A stretch of 17,294 bases of DNA, from NCBI GenBank assembly GCA_947177845.1, contig CAMWVZ010000010.1, forward strand, positions 1 through 17,294, in the 5' to 3' direction. Source of the stretch: an uncultured Bacteroidales bacterium (GTDB taxonomy: Bacteria; Bacteroidota; Bacteroidia; Bacteroidales; P3). Positions 1-6,530 of this stretch are shown one piece after another. The position numbers were made by a program, and so were the translations under genes. The notes below the pieces were generated by a model that was not told the DNA's origin, did no database searches, and saw only the letters and a list, made by a program, of their open reading frames with translations. Numbering within the stretch: position 1 is the first letter of the stretch; every line of letters begins with the position of its first letter.

Positions 1-870
1 GGCGCGGTTGTAGAGTGGATTGATGAAACTTTACGCCGGTGCACCGCGCCCGTGGCAGGAGCAGAAGCCGCAGGCGTAGTGGACGACATTCCCGCCGAGG
101 CTATCGAGGATTTCGAATCCCTGCCCGGAAAGGGTATCCGCTTCCGCTACGCCGATAAAACGTATTGGGCGGGCGGTGTGAATATGATTAAGGAGATGAT
201 GACGGGAACGGCGCCGTCTTGGTGGGAAACCTGCACCGAACAGGAATCCATTCTCATTGCTTTCGGGCAGGGAACGGAGCTTTTCTGCCGCTTGGCTTTG
301 AGCGACGCGCTCAAACCCTGCGCGGCCCAAGTGGTGAAGCAACTTCAACAAGACCGCATCGAGGTGCACATGCTTACGGGCGACCATGAGAAAAACGCCG
401 CCGCGGTAGCCGCAAAGACAGGCATCACGCACTACAAAAGCAATATGTTTCCGCAAGGCAAGCAGGATTACATCACCGCCCTGCAAGCCGAAGGACATAA
501 GGTGGCCATGGTGGGCGACGGCATCAACGACAGTCAGGCGTTGGCGGCGGCCGATGTGAGCATGGCGCTGAAACGCGGCACCGACATAGCCATGAATGTG
601 GCTTCGGTGGTGCTTATCGGCAATGAGAAAAACGATTTGGAGGCCATTCCCAAGGCGGTGAAACTCTCGAAGAAAACACGCCGCATCATTCAGGAAAACC
701 TGTTTTGGGCGTTCATCTACAACGTGGTCGGCATCGTGTTGGCCAGCGGTCTGTTCTATCCCGTCTTCGGATGGATGCTCAACCCCATGATAGCCAGCGC
801 GGCCATGGCGTTCAGCTCGGTGAGCGTGGTGAGCAACAGCCTCCGCCTCAAGTGGGTGCGGATTTCCTAA
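1..870 (+). CDS. copA: Cu(+)-exporting P1B-type ATPase, C-terminal part (5' end outside window)
   Basis: The reading frame is open from base 1, so the gene starts upstream. The first residues (GAVVEW) are what normally follows the SEHPL motif of the nucleotide-binding domain, so the window opens inside that domain. Visible in order are the N-domain glycine turn (GKGIRFR), the P-domain TGDHEKNA motif, the P-domain lysine segment (FPQGK), the hinge GDGINDSQAL, and two final membrane helices. The helices carry the YN pair (in FIYNVVG) and MAFSS, matching the YN and MxxSS signatures of Cu(+)-transporting P1B-1 pumps; the CPC helix lies outside the window. The family exports cuprous ion across the inner membrane using ATP. 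It ends 3 bases before the convergent hslR stop, with no terminator hairpin between them. Family is very secure; Cu(+) specificity rests on the two C-terminal helices. Confidence 0.93.
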   Translation, partial: GAVVEWIDETLRRCTAPVAGAEAAGVVDDIPAEAIEDFESLPGKGIRFRYADKTYWAGGVNMIKEMMTGTAPSWWETCTEQESILIAFGQGTELFCRLALSDALKPCAAQVVKQLQQDRIEVHMLTGDHEKNAAAVAAKTGITHYKSNMFPQGKQDYITALQAEGHKVAMVGDGINDSQALAAADVSMALKRGTDIAMNVASVVLIGNEKNDLEAIPKAVKLSKKTRRIIQENLFWAFIYNVVGIVLASGLFYPVFGWMLNPMIASAAMAFSSVSVVSNSLRLKWVRIS

Positions 871-873
871 AGA

Positions 874-1248
874 CTAATCGTCGTCGAAATCCTTGAAGCG
901 GTCTATCTCGCGTCTTTCGCGCTTGGTGGGGCGGCCCGTGCGGGGGTCGCGCCTTTCGAACGCGGGCGCGTGCCGCAGCGCGATTTTCTCCCTTTCTTCG
1001 GGCGTGGTTACATCGGTGGCGTATTGTGCCACCAACGCGGCTCCCACGCGGTTTTTGGGCATATCCTCGACACGATAGGAAAGCGTGATTCCCTGACGGT
1101 TTACATGGAGCACCTGCCCTGCCTGCACTTCCTTGGCCGCTTTCACAATGTCTTCGCCTATGCGCACCCTTCCCAAGCGGCAAGCCTCCGCCGCCTCGCT
1201 CCGCGTCTTAAACAACCTTATCGCCCACAGATACTTGTCAACCCGCAT
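874..1248 (-). CDS. hslR: S4-domain RNA-binding heat shock protein Hsp15
   Basis: This is a 124-residue protein that opens with MRVDKYLWAIR, the classic start of the S4 RNA-binding fold of Hsp15. The S4 core covers about residues 1-60 and includes RLGRVRIG. The tail is basic and charged (RRDPRTGRPTKRERR, about 99-113) and ends in an acidic FDDD. Length fits the family (about 130 residues in E. coli). Known Hsp15 binds free 50S subunits that still carry a nascent chain and helps recycle them. The ATG at 1248 is chosen because the frame stays open upstream only by chance through thiL, the S4 domain starts exactly here, and a strong AGGAGG lies 4 bases upstream. It is the last gene of the minus-strand operon, 8 bases after thiL. 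Confidence 0.9.
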   Translation of the reverse strand: MRVDKYLWAIRLFKTRSEAAEACRLGRVRIGEDIVKAAKEVQAGQVLHVNRQGITLSYRVEDMPKNRVGAALVAQYATDVTTPEEREKIALRHAPAFERRDPRTGRPTKRERREIDRFKDFDDD

Positions 1249-1252
1249 CACC

Positions 1253-1258
1253 CCTCCT
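1253..1258 (-). promoter_or_regulatory. Strong Shine-Dalgarno AGGAGG for hslR
   Basis: AGGAGG on the minus strand lies 4 bases before the hslR ATG and overlaps the thiL stop codon (TAG at 1257-1259). Most other starts in this window have only A-rich or weak leaders, so this perfect site is unusual here. It fixes the hslR start and suggests high or independent initiation by ribosomes leaving thiL. Confidence 0.75.
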
Positions 1259-2327
1259 ATTCCACACGGTTGGCGAAAGCCTGCCACCCTTGCGCACGCA
1301 GTTCGATGAGGCTGCCGTTTTCGGGCACCATATAGCAACCCTGCGCCTGTTCGACCATATGACCGATAACGCGGATTTCGCGGCAATCCTTGATTTTTTC
1401 GTAGTCGGACTGGGCCACGGTGAAGAGAAGTTCGTAGTCTTCGCCCCCGCTCAAAGCCGCCGTTTCGGGCAAAATCTTGAAAGCTTCCAACGCCTTGCAG
1501 GTTTCCATATCCACGGGTATCTTGCTCTGATAGAGCATACAACCGCATTTCGACGCCTTGGCGATATGCAAGATTTCGGAAGCCAGACCGTCGGACACAT
1601 CCATCATCGCGGTAGGCTTCACATCCAATTTCGCCAGCAAATCCACAATATCCAGACGGGGTTCGGGTTTGAGCTGACGCTCGAGCACATACGAGAAATC
1701 CTTGAAGTCGGGCTGTATATTCGGATTGGCCAAAAACTCGCGTTTCTCGCGCTCCAACAGCAGCAAGCCCGCATAGGCCGCCCCCAAGTCGCCCGACACG
1801 CAAAGCAAATCGTTTTCCTTGGCACCGCTCCGGTAGCATACCTTTTCGCGGGGCGCCGAACCGAGCACGGTGACGGAAATGGCCATGCCCGAGCGGCTCG
1901 ACACCGTATCGCCCCCCACCAAATCCACGCCGTAGCGGTCGCAGCACAACTTCATACCCGCATAGAGTTCTTCCAGAGCCTCCACCGAATAGCGGTTGGA
2001 AACCGCCAGCCCCACCAACACCTGCAAGGGTTTTCCGTTCATGGCGGCTATATCGGAGAGATTCACCGCGATGGCCTTGTAGCCGAGATGCTTCAAGGGG
2101 CAATACGTCATATCGAAATGCACCCCTTCCATAAGCAGGTCTTTCGACACCAGCTGCACATGCCCTTCGGGAATCTGCAACACCGCCGCATCGTCGCCCA
2201 CGCCTTGGAGCGTGCTTTCGGGGTGATGAACGGGCAAATCTTTCGTGAGGCGTTCGATAAGGCCGAATTCGCCTAAATTCTCCAATTCCGTGCGGTTTTC
2301 GCCGCTTTTATTTTCAAAATTCTCCAT
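1257..2327 (-). CDS. thiL: Thiamine-monophosphate kinase
   Basis: ThiL phosphorylates thiamine monophosphate with ATP to make thiamine pyrophosphate, the last step of cofactor synthesis in the cytoplasm. The 356-residue protein has the family motifs in order: GVGDDAAV (42-49), SKDLLMEGVHF (61-71), NLSDIAAMNGKP (89-100), LVGGDTVSS (136-144), MDVSDGLASE (242-251) and SGGEDYELLF (293-302). The acidic residues D45, D46, D63 and D92 fall where the family binds Mg-ATP and substrate phosphate. Length is slightly above the usual 320-345 because of an extra N-terminal stretch of about 15 residues rich in Asn and Glu. The start lies 3 bases after the thrE stop and has only an A-rich leader. No TPP riboswitch is visible upstream, as expected for a gene inside an operon. 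Confidence 0.95.
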   Translation of the reverse strand: MENFENKSGENRTELENLGEFGLIERLTKDLPVHHPESTLQGVGDDAAVLQIPEGHVQLVSKDLLMEGVHFDMTYCPLKHLGYKAIAVNLSDIAAMNGKPLQVLVGLAVSNRYSVEALEELYAGMKLCCDRYGVDLVGGDTVSSRSGMAISVTVLGSAPREKVCYRSGAKENDLLCVSGDLGAAYAGLLLLEREKREFLANPNIQPDFKDFSYVLERQLKPEPRLDIVDLLAKLDVKPTAMMDVSDGLASEILHIAKASKCGCMLYQSKIPVDMETCKALEAFKILPETAALSGGEDYELLFTVAQSDYEKIKDCREIRVIGHMVEQAQGCYMVPENGSLIELRAQGWQAFANRVE

Positions 2328-2330
2328 ATT

Positions 2331-3683
2331 CTATTTTTTCCGATGAAACAATCGCATCACATCCCCGTGCATTTCGAAACGGGAAAGTCCGTGCAAATCG
2401 CTGTGACGGGTAAGGCTTTTCGCCCTGCGCGAGAAGATGAACATAGGCATCGACGCGCCCACCGTCATGGTGATAATCACCGTACAGGTGATGATGGTGT
2501 TGAAGAAAAAGTCGTTGAGATGCGGCATGGCCAGTATCGGTTCGCGCACATTCTGCATGAAGAGGATGATGTTGAACACGGCGCGGTAGGCGTACATACC
2601 CGGCACGAAGGGCAAAAGGGCGGGAATGTAGAGCGTGGTCATGGGACACTTCACCCACGCGCCCAAGGGCAGGCTCAGGAAGCCGATGAAAAGCCCCGCC
2701 AAGAGCGTGGAGGTGGCGATGTCGAAACCCACCGCCCGCATCAGCACGTAGCGCAGGGCGTAGCCCAAGGCCGCCAGAACGGCGATAGGGAAAAACGACT
2801 TGACGGAGGGGCCCGAAACCGCGCCGAAACCGCAGGCCGCCACCGCCGCGAACAGACCGCGCACCACGGTTTCATTCAGGAGGTTGCCGCTCTCGGCCAC
2901 TTCGCCTCCGAAAAGCAGACCTTTCTCGAAAATCACCATAGACACCGAAAGACCCACCGCCAGGCAGACCACAATCAGAAACGCCCGCATGATACGCGCG
3001 AAACCTATCAGGGTGTTGCCTTCGATAAGGTCGATGACCCCTGTAATCATAGGCACTCCCGGAATCATGAAAAGCACGCTCGCCGCCACGGCCACTTCGG
3101 CGGTGGCGCCCGGCACGAACACCGCCAGCGAAGCCAATGCCGACGAAATGAACGACACCGCCAGCACCGCGATAAAGTGATCCATTCCTCTTTTTTTGAG
3201 GAAGCGCAATATATTATAGCCCAGCCATGTGGCGCCGAAAACAATGGGCATCGAAAGGAAATTTCCGCCCAAAAGATAGCAGAAGCAGGCGTTTGCCAAG
3301 GCCACCACCAGCGCCACCGCCCAACTCCTCAGACGGGGACGGGAGATGATTTCCTTGTATTCGCGCTCCAAGACTTCGATGTCCATGCCGGGATTGTCGT
3401 AGACCTTCCAGCTGAGCGCGCTCAATTCGGAATTGAGGTGAAAGCTTACGGGAACCTCGGGAATGCGCACCACTTCGGTATACATCTCGTTTTCTTCCTT
3501 GTCGCTGAGCGTAAGGATGATGTTTGTGGCGAACACCGACATATTGAGGTTGAGACCGTATCCGGAAGCGATACGACGGGTGTTGCGAATCACACGCGAG
3601 CAATGCACGCCGCTGCCCAACAGCATGGAAGCGTAGTCGGCGATAAAGCGGGTGAGTCTTTTGAGTTGTTGTGAGTCCTGCAC
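2331..3683 (-). CDS. thrE: Threonine/serine exporter, ThrE-type, fused two-domain form
   Basis: This is a 450-residue membrane protein that joins the two halves of the ThrE family, which in E. coli are separate proteins (YjjP and YjjB). The N-terminal DUF1212-like half (about 10-250) has a cytoplasmic region followed by roughly five membrane helices and the motif IPGVPMITGVIDLIEGN (207-223). The DUF3815-like half (about 275-415) has about five more helices with IPALLPFVPGMYAYRA (353-368). Known ThrE proteins export threonine and serine or related small metabolites by proton motive force; the substrate here is not shown by the sequence. The start is GTG at 3683: a TAA stop lies in frame two codons upstream, and the next Met (residue 20) would cut into the conserved N-terminus. 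There is no Shine-Dalgarno, but the leader is very A/T rich. Confidence 0.9.
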   Translation of the reverse strand: MQDSQQLKRLTRFIADYASMLLGSGVHCSRVIRNTRRIASGYGLNLNMSVFATNIILTLSDKEENEMYTEVVRIPEVPVSFHLNSELSALSWKVYDNPGMDIEVLEREYKEIISRPRLRSWAVALVVALANACFCYLLGGNFLSMPIVFGATWLGYNILRFLKKRGMDHFIAVLAVSFISSALASLAVFVPGATAEVAVAASVLFMIPGVPMITGVIDLIEGNTLIGFARIMRAFLIVVCLAVGLSVSMVIFEKGLLFGGEVAESGNLLNETVVRGLFAAVAACGFGAVSGPSVKSFFPIAVLAALGYALRYVLMRAVGFDIATSTLLAGLFIGFLSLPLGAWVKCPMTTLYIPALLPFVPGMYAYRAVFNIILFMQNVREPILAMPHLNDFFFNTIITCTVIITMTVGASMPMFIFSRRAKSLTRHSDLHGLSRFEMHGDVMRLFHRKK

Positions 3684-3686
3684 TGT

Positions 3687-3706
3687 TTTTTATATTAATA
3701 TAAAAA
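3687..3706. repeat. Perfect 20-base A/T-only palindrome before thrE
   Basis: TTTTTATATT is followed directly by its reverse complement AATATAAAAA, between the gph stop and the thrE GTG start. It has no GC stem, so it is a poor intrinsic terminator. It could be a protein-binding site, an unstructured ribosome entry region, or just low-complexity sequence. Confidence 0.6.
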
Positions 3707-3739
3707 CAATCCTGTCATTAAAAAAACAATCCTATCATT
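3702..3739. repeat. Short tandem duplication (period 20) across the gph stop
   Basis: The 18 bases at 3702-3719 recur at 3722-3739 with a single mismatch (g/a). The upstream copy in the gph reading direction encodes the last residues MIGLF of the phosphatase; the second copy lies after the stop and out of frame (period 20 is not a multiple of 3). It looks like a recent slippage duplication. It accounts for most of the 34-base gap between gph and thrE. Confidence 0.75.
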
Positions 3740-4374
3740 TCTTCGGCCTTGTCTATCACGCGCCACGCACCCGCCTCCTCCAACTCCCTGCGCCCGCGGA
3801 AGCCCCAGCTCACGCCCAAACAGCACATACCCGCGTGGGAAGCCGTCAGCACATCCACATCCGAATCGCCCACAAAAAGCGTATCCTCGGCCTCTACCTG
3901 CACCTGCCGGCAAAACCTGTACACCCCGTCCGGCTCGGGTTTGAGCGGCAAACCTTCCTGCCCGCCCTGCACGAAATCGAAATGCCACGCCCCCAATAAA
4001 CCCTCCACAATCCTGCAAGCGATAGCGTGCGGCTTGTTGGTGAGCACGCCCATGCGCACCCCTTTTTCGGTGAGATAGTCCAAAACCTTGTCTATTCCCG
4101 CATAAAGACGGGTCTTGACCATGCAGTTGCGCCCGTAGTCCTCCAAAATCAACGCATGGCAACGGTCTATCTCCTCGTCGGTGCGCGAAGCCTCCGGCAA
4201 AGCCTGTTCGGTGAGCGCGCGCAGGCCGTGCCCCATGAAGATGCCGTACTGTTCCACCGGCCATGCGGCATAACCCCGCCCGCACAGCACGCGGTTGGTG
4301 GCCAAACCCAAGTCTTCCTTGGAGTCGATGAGGGTGCCGTCGAGGTCGAAAATCACGGCTTTAAATCTGTTCAC
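3718..4374 (-). CDS. gph: HAD-superfamily hydrolase, phosphoglycolate phosphatase-like
   Basis: This is a 218-residue cytoplasmic HAD phosphatase with a helical cap. Motif I is FDLDGTL (9-15), with nucleophile D10 and acid/base D12. Motif II is LTNKP (111-115), with T112. The motif III lysine is K145 in LKPEPD, and motif IV is VGDSDVD (168-174). Length and motifs fit phosphoglycolate phosphatases, which remove phosphate from 2-phosphoglycolate, for example after repair of 3'-phosphoglycolate DNA ends. HAD substrate range is broad, so pyrophosphatase (PpaX-like) or another sugar-phosphate activity is possible. The start is GTG at 4374, and its GTGA overlaps the stop of the upstream luxR-type gene, implying translational coupling. 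The C-terminus ends in a tandemly duplicated stretch. Confidence 0.85.
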   Translation of the reverse strand: MNRFKAVIFDLDGTLIDSKEDLGLATNRVLCGRGYAAWPVEQYGIFMGHGLRALTEQALPEASRTDEEIDRCHALILEDYGRNCMVKTRLYAGIDKVLDYLTEKGVRMGVLTNKPHAIACRIVEGLLGAWHFDFVQGGQEGLPLKPEPDGVYRFCRQVQVEAEDTLFVGDSDVDVLTASHAGMCCLGVSWGFRGRRELEEAGAWRVIDKAEEMIGLFF

Positions 4375-4970
4375 GCGCCTTTCATCCCTCCTCCGATGTC
4401 TTCCAGACGAACCAACTTGCTGGCAATGGCATATACGGTCAAACCCGCCGACGAATGGATGTTGAGCTTGGACGCGATGTTGCGGCGGTGCGTCACCACC
4501 GTATGCTGCGAAAGAAAAAGCTTGTCGGCAATCTGTTTGTTGGTGAGGCCTTTCACCACATACGTAACGATTTCCTTCTCGCGTTGGGAAAGCGTTTTCT
4601 CTTCTTCCGTCCCTTTGGGCGAAAGGGCTTCCATTTTATCGCGGATTTGCTCGAAACTGTCGTAGATGCCTATCTGCGCATCGTATTCGGGGGCGACCGA
4701 AAGAGAGGAAAGGTCGGAGAGAAACGCCACGCAGAGCAGGTCGGGGCGGTCTGTATTTGCCTTTATCTTGGACGGCGTTTCACCGCCCCCATCCAAGGGG
4801 TTGAGAAAGAGAACGTCGGGCTGTTCCCGCTTGATCTGCTCCCTGAGACGGGAAACGTCCTGCACCCGCACCACCTGTATGCCGGCGCGGATTTGCCCCA
4901 GCATCGCGACCAAACCCGCATAGAGCAAGTCGGAAGACTCCACGACCATACATTTCAGAAACCGTTTCAT
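4371..4970 (-). CDS. LuxR/NarL-type transcriptional regulator with degenerate receiver domain
   Basis: This is a 199-residue regulator. The C-terminal part (about 126-188) is a clear LuxR/GerE helix-turn-helix, with LSQREKEIV at 127-135, KGLTNKQIADKLFLS (140-154) and HTVVTHRRNIASKLN (156-170). The N-terminal 110 residues have the length and strand pattern of a response-regulator receiver, but the phosphorylation residues are replaced. The site normally written LLD reads FLN (N57), the acidic pair is ESSD (11-14), and the conserved lysine before helix 5 appears as Y103-D104. It is therefore unlikely to be a normal phosphoacceptor. The gene overlaps its upstream neighbour, a hemerythrin protein, by ATGA, and its downstream neighbour gph by GTGA. 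I infer that it senses through a partner or ligand rather than a kinase; its targets are unknown. Confidence 0.88.
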   Translation of the reverse strand: MKRFLKCMVVESSDLLYAGLVAMLGQIRAGIQVVRVQDVSRLREQIKREQPDVLFLNPLDGGGETPSKIKANTDRPDLLCVAFLSDLSSLSVAPEYDAQIGIYDSFEQIRDKMEALSPKGTEEEKTLSQREKEIVTYVVKGLTNKQIADKLFLSQHTVVTHRRNIASKLNIHSSAGLTVYAIASKLVRLEDIGGGMKGA

Positions 4971-5656
4971 CGCGCCTGTTTTTCGAGTTGTTCGATGAGG
5001 GGAACCAACAGGGCGTCTTCCACCTCGTTGTGTTCGCGCAGGTCTTCGGCACAGGTGAAGATATCGAAGAGCACGGCATTGAAAGCGTGTCCGGTAGCTC
5101 CTTTGTAGTATTTAATCAGAATGTCGCGCAATTCGTTGAGACGGCTTTCTATCTGGTCGTGGCGTTTGCTGAAAACCGAAATCTGATAGTTGTCGGCTTT
5201 CCCTTGCAGCAGGTTGCGCACGTGGGGAAACACGTTCTTTTCTTCGTAGGCCATGTGTTTCTTGACTTCGGCGATATATTCGTCGAAAAACCGCAGCACC
5301 ACCACCGACACGTCGGCCCGGTCCTTGTCGTTCATGGCTTCCCTAAGCCTTTCCTTGATAATGGGGAAGCGGTATTGAAGGAAATATTCGTGCGCGTTGT
5401 GGAGATATTCGGTAATGGCTTCGGGCTTGAGATTGCCGTTTGGCAGGCTTCTCGACGGGCCGTCCTGCAGATTGAGGTTCACCACCGCCAAAAAAGTGGG
5501 GGTGTCCACGCCGTTCTGCCGGCAAACCTCGTCGATAGTGCTTTCCCCGAACCCCATAGGTATGCCGAAACGGCTCAGTACAAAGAGCATATTGATGTTT
5601 TCCAACACCAAGCCGGCCATGGAATCCTTGCCGGAATATGTTTTTTTTGCCGTCAT
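4967..5656 (-). CDS. Hemerythrin-domain protein with a DUF542-like N-terminus (RIC/YtfE/ScdA relative)
   Basis: This is a 229-residue cytoplasmic protein. Residues about 85-225 form a four-helix hemerythrin-like domain with candidate di-iron ligands H89, H134 and E138 (HxxxE), H145, H166, and H209 and E213 (HxxxE). Residues about 18-60 resemble the DUF542/ScdA N-terminal module, but the usual CCGG at its centre reads GFGE (35-38). RIC/YtfE proteins of this layout repair iron-sulfur centres after nitric oxide or oxidative damage. The ATG at 5656 is preferred over a GTG at 5707 because the only promoter-like -7 element (5710-5717) would start the transcript at about 5703, leaving no room for the GTG. 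It is the first gene of the operon and overlaps the regulator gene by ATGA. Repair, NO sensing and iron storage are all possible roles. Confidence 0.88.
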   Translation of the reverse strand: MTAKKTYSGKDSMAGLVLENINMLFVLSRFGIPMGFGESTIDEVCRQNGVDTPTFLAVVNLNLQDGPSRSLPNGNLKPEAITEYLHNAHEYFLQYRFPIIKERLREAMNDKDRADVSVVVLRFFDEYIAEVKKHMAYEEKNVFPHVRNLLQGKADNYQISVFSKRHDQIESRLNELRDILIKYYKGATGHAFNAVLFDIFTCAEDLREHNEVEDALLVPLIEQLEKQAR

Positions 5657-5676
5657 CGAAATTGGTTTTATCTTTG
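5646..5676 (+). promoter_or_regulatory. Bacteroidetes-type promoter for the nif3 operon
   Basis: TTTG (5646-5649), 19 bases, then TATCTTTG (5669-5676) match the Bacteroidetes -33/-7 consensus TTTG-N19-TAnnTTTG. Transcription should begin near 5682, about 40 bases before the nif3 ATG. The -33 box lies inside the first codons of the divergent hemerythrin gene. Confidence 0.75.
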
Positions 5677-5709
5677 CCTTACAGGGGTTTCTTTTTTCCC
5701 TTGCCACTG

Positions 5710-5717
5710 CAAAATTA
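5710..5717 (-). promoter_or_regulatory. -7 element of the hemerythrin operon promoter
   Basis: TAATTTTG, followed by C, on the minus strand matches TAnnTTTG. The -33 region is T-rich without a clean TTTG, so activation by a regulator is possible. The predicted start near 5703 leaves a leader of about 47 bases before the ATG at 5656. The same nine bases (TAATTTTGC) form the -7 region of sppA. Confidence 0.6.
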
Positions 5718-5724
5718 GAATTTT

Positions 5725-6519
5725 ATGCGAAAGAAAAGAATTAAGGATTTGCTGGAATGCCTCGATGCGTGGGCTCCGTTTTCCACACAGGAAAGCTACG
5801 ACAACGCGGGGCTTGTGCTGGGGGACGAGGGGGCGCTTGTAGACAAGGTGTTGGTTTGCTTCGACCTCACTCCCGACGTGGTGTTCGAGGCCGTAAGCGC
5901 GGGGGCGCAGGCCATCATCTCGCACCACCCACCTATCTTTCACGGAATTAAGAAAATAGACCCCACTTCGAAATTCGGCACCATGCTCAAGCTCTCGATA
6001 GAGAACAATATCGCGTGGATTGCGCTCCATACCAACCTCGACAATGCTTGGAGCGGGGTGAATTCGTATCTGCGCGAGGCTCTCAAATTGCAGAACGCCG
6101 AAGTGTTGGTGTCCATGCCGGGGGCGCCGCTGCCCGATACGGGGGCGGGGGTGATAGGGAATCTGCCCGCCGCCGTGACACCCAAAATACTGATGGACAA
6201 GCTCAAGAAACTCACAGGGGCGGTGTGCATCCGTCATTCGGAGATAAGGCATAAGGTGAAGCGGGTGGCCTTGTGCGGGGGAAGCGGCTCTTCGTTTATC
6301 GAGGAAGCCCGCCGCAAGGGTGCCGACGTGTATGTGACGGGCGACCTCAAATATCACGATTTTGCGGACGCCGCTTTCGATATGGGTTTGATGGATATAG
6401 GCCACTACGAGAGCGAACACTTTGCCGTGAAGCTTATCTGCGCGTATATTAGGAAAAAATTTCCTACCTTTGCCGTCTTGGTTTCGGAGCAATCCGAAAA
6501 CCCTGTTCATTATTACTAA
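5725..6519 (+). CDS. Nif3-like dinuclear metal-centre protein (YbgI/NIF3 family)
   Basis: This is a 264-residue protein of the NIF3 family, toroidal hexamers with a two-metal site in each subunit. Candidate ligands are H67 and H68 (ISHHPP), H102 and D106 (HTNLD), and H227 and E231 (GHYESE). The metal-binding halves are joined by a short linker region (about 125-165). That matches the compact E. coli YbgI type (247 residues) rather than the roughly 365-residue form with an inserted PII-like domain. The biochemical role is unsettled: family members are often annotated as GTP cyclohydrolase I type 2 homologues, but that activity should not be assumed. It is followed after 11 bases by a zinc-ribbon coiled-coil gene, a pairing repeatedly seen in bacteria that suggests a joint function. 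The leader is A-rich without a Shine-Dalgarno. Confidence 0.93.
   Translation: MRKKRIKDLLECLDAWAPFSTQESYDNAGLVLGDEGALVDKVLVCFDLTPDVVFEAVSAGAQAIISHHPPIFHGIKKIDPTSKFGTMLKLSIENNIAWIALHTNLDNAWSGVNSYLREALKLQNAEVLVSMPGAPLPDTGAGVIGNLPAAVTPKILMDKLKKLTGAVCIRHSEIRHKVKRVALCGGSGSSFIEEARRKGADVYVTGDLKYHDFADAAFDMGLMDIGHYESEHFAVKLICAYIRKKFPTFAVLVSEQSENPVHYY
6465..6472 (+). promoter_or_regulatory. Possible internal -7 element ahead of the zinc-ribbon gene
   Basis: TACCTTTG, followed by C, fits TAnnTTTG and would start a transcript about 50 bases before the ATG at 6531. It lies inside nif3 and has no clear TTTG 19-21 bases upstream. Chance occurrence is quite possible, since a six-position match is expected several times in a window this long. 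Confidence 0.3.
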
Positions 6520-6530
6520 ATTAACGATTT

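Noticed and set aside
871..873. Bidirectional terminator between copA and hslR
   Set aside because: Only three bases separate the stops and no GC-rich inverted repeat with T-run is visible around them.
1249..2103. In-frame upstream extension of the hslR frame to 409 residues
   Set aside because: The extension overlaps thiL in another frame and has no domain. The S4 domain begins at the ATG at 1248, which has a strong ribosome-binding site.
2343..3674. 443-residue open frame on the plus strand opposite thrE
   Set aside because: Extremely rich in His, Arg and Gln and ends at the thrE limits; reflects third-codon bias of thrE.
5657..5707. GTG start at 5707 for the hemerythrin gene
   Set aside because: It would sit at or before the predicted transcript start, adds 17 unconserved basic residues, and has no ribosome-binding site.
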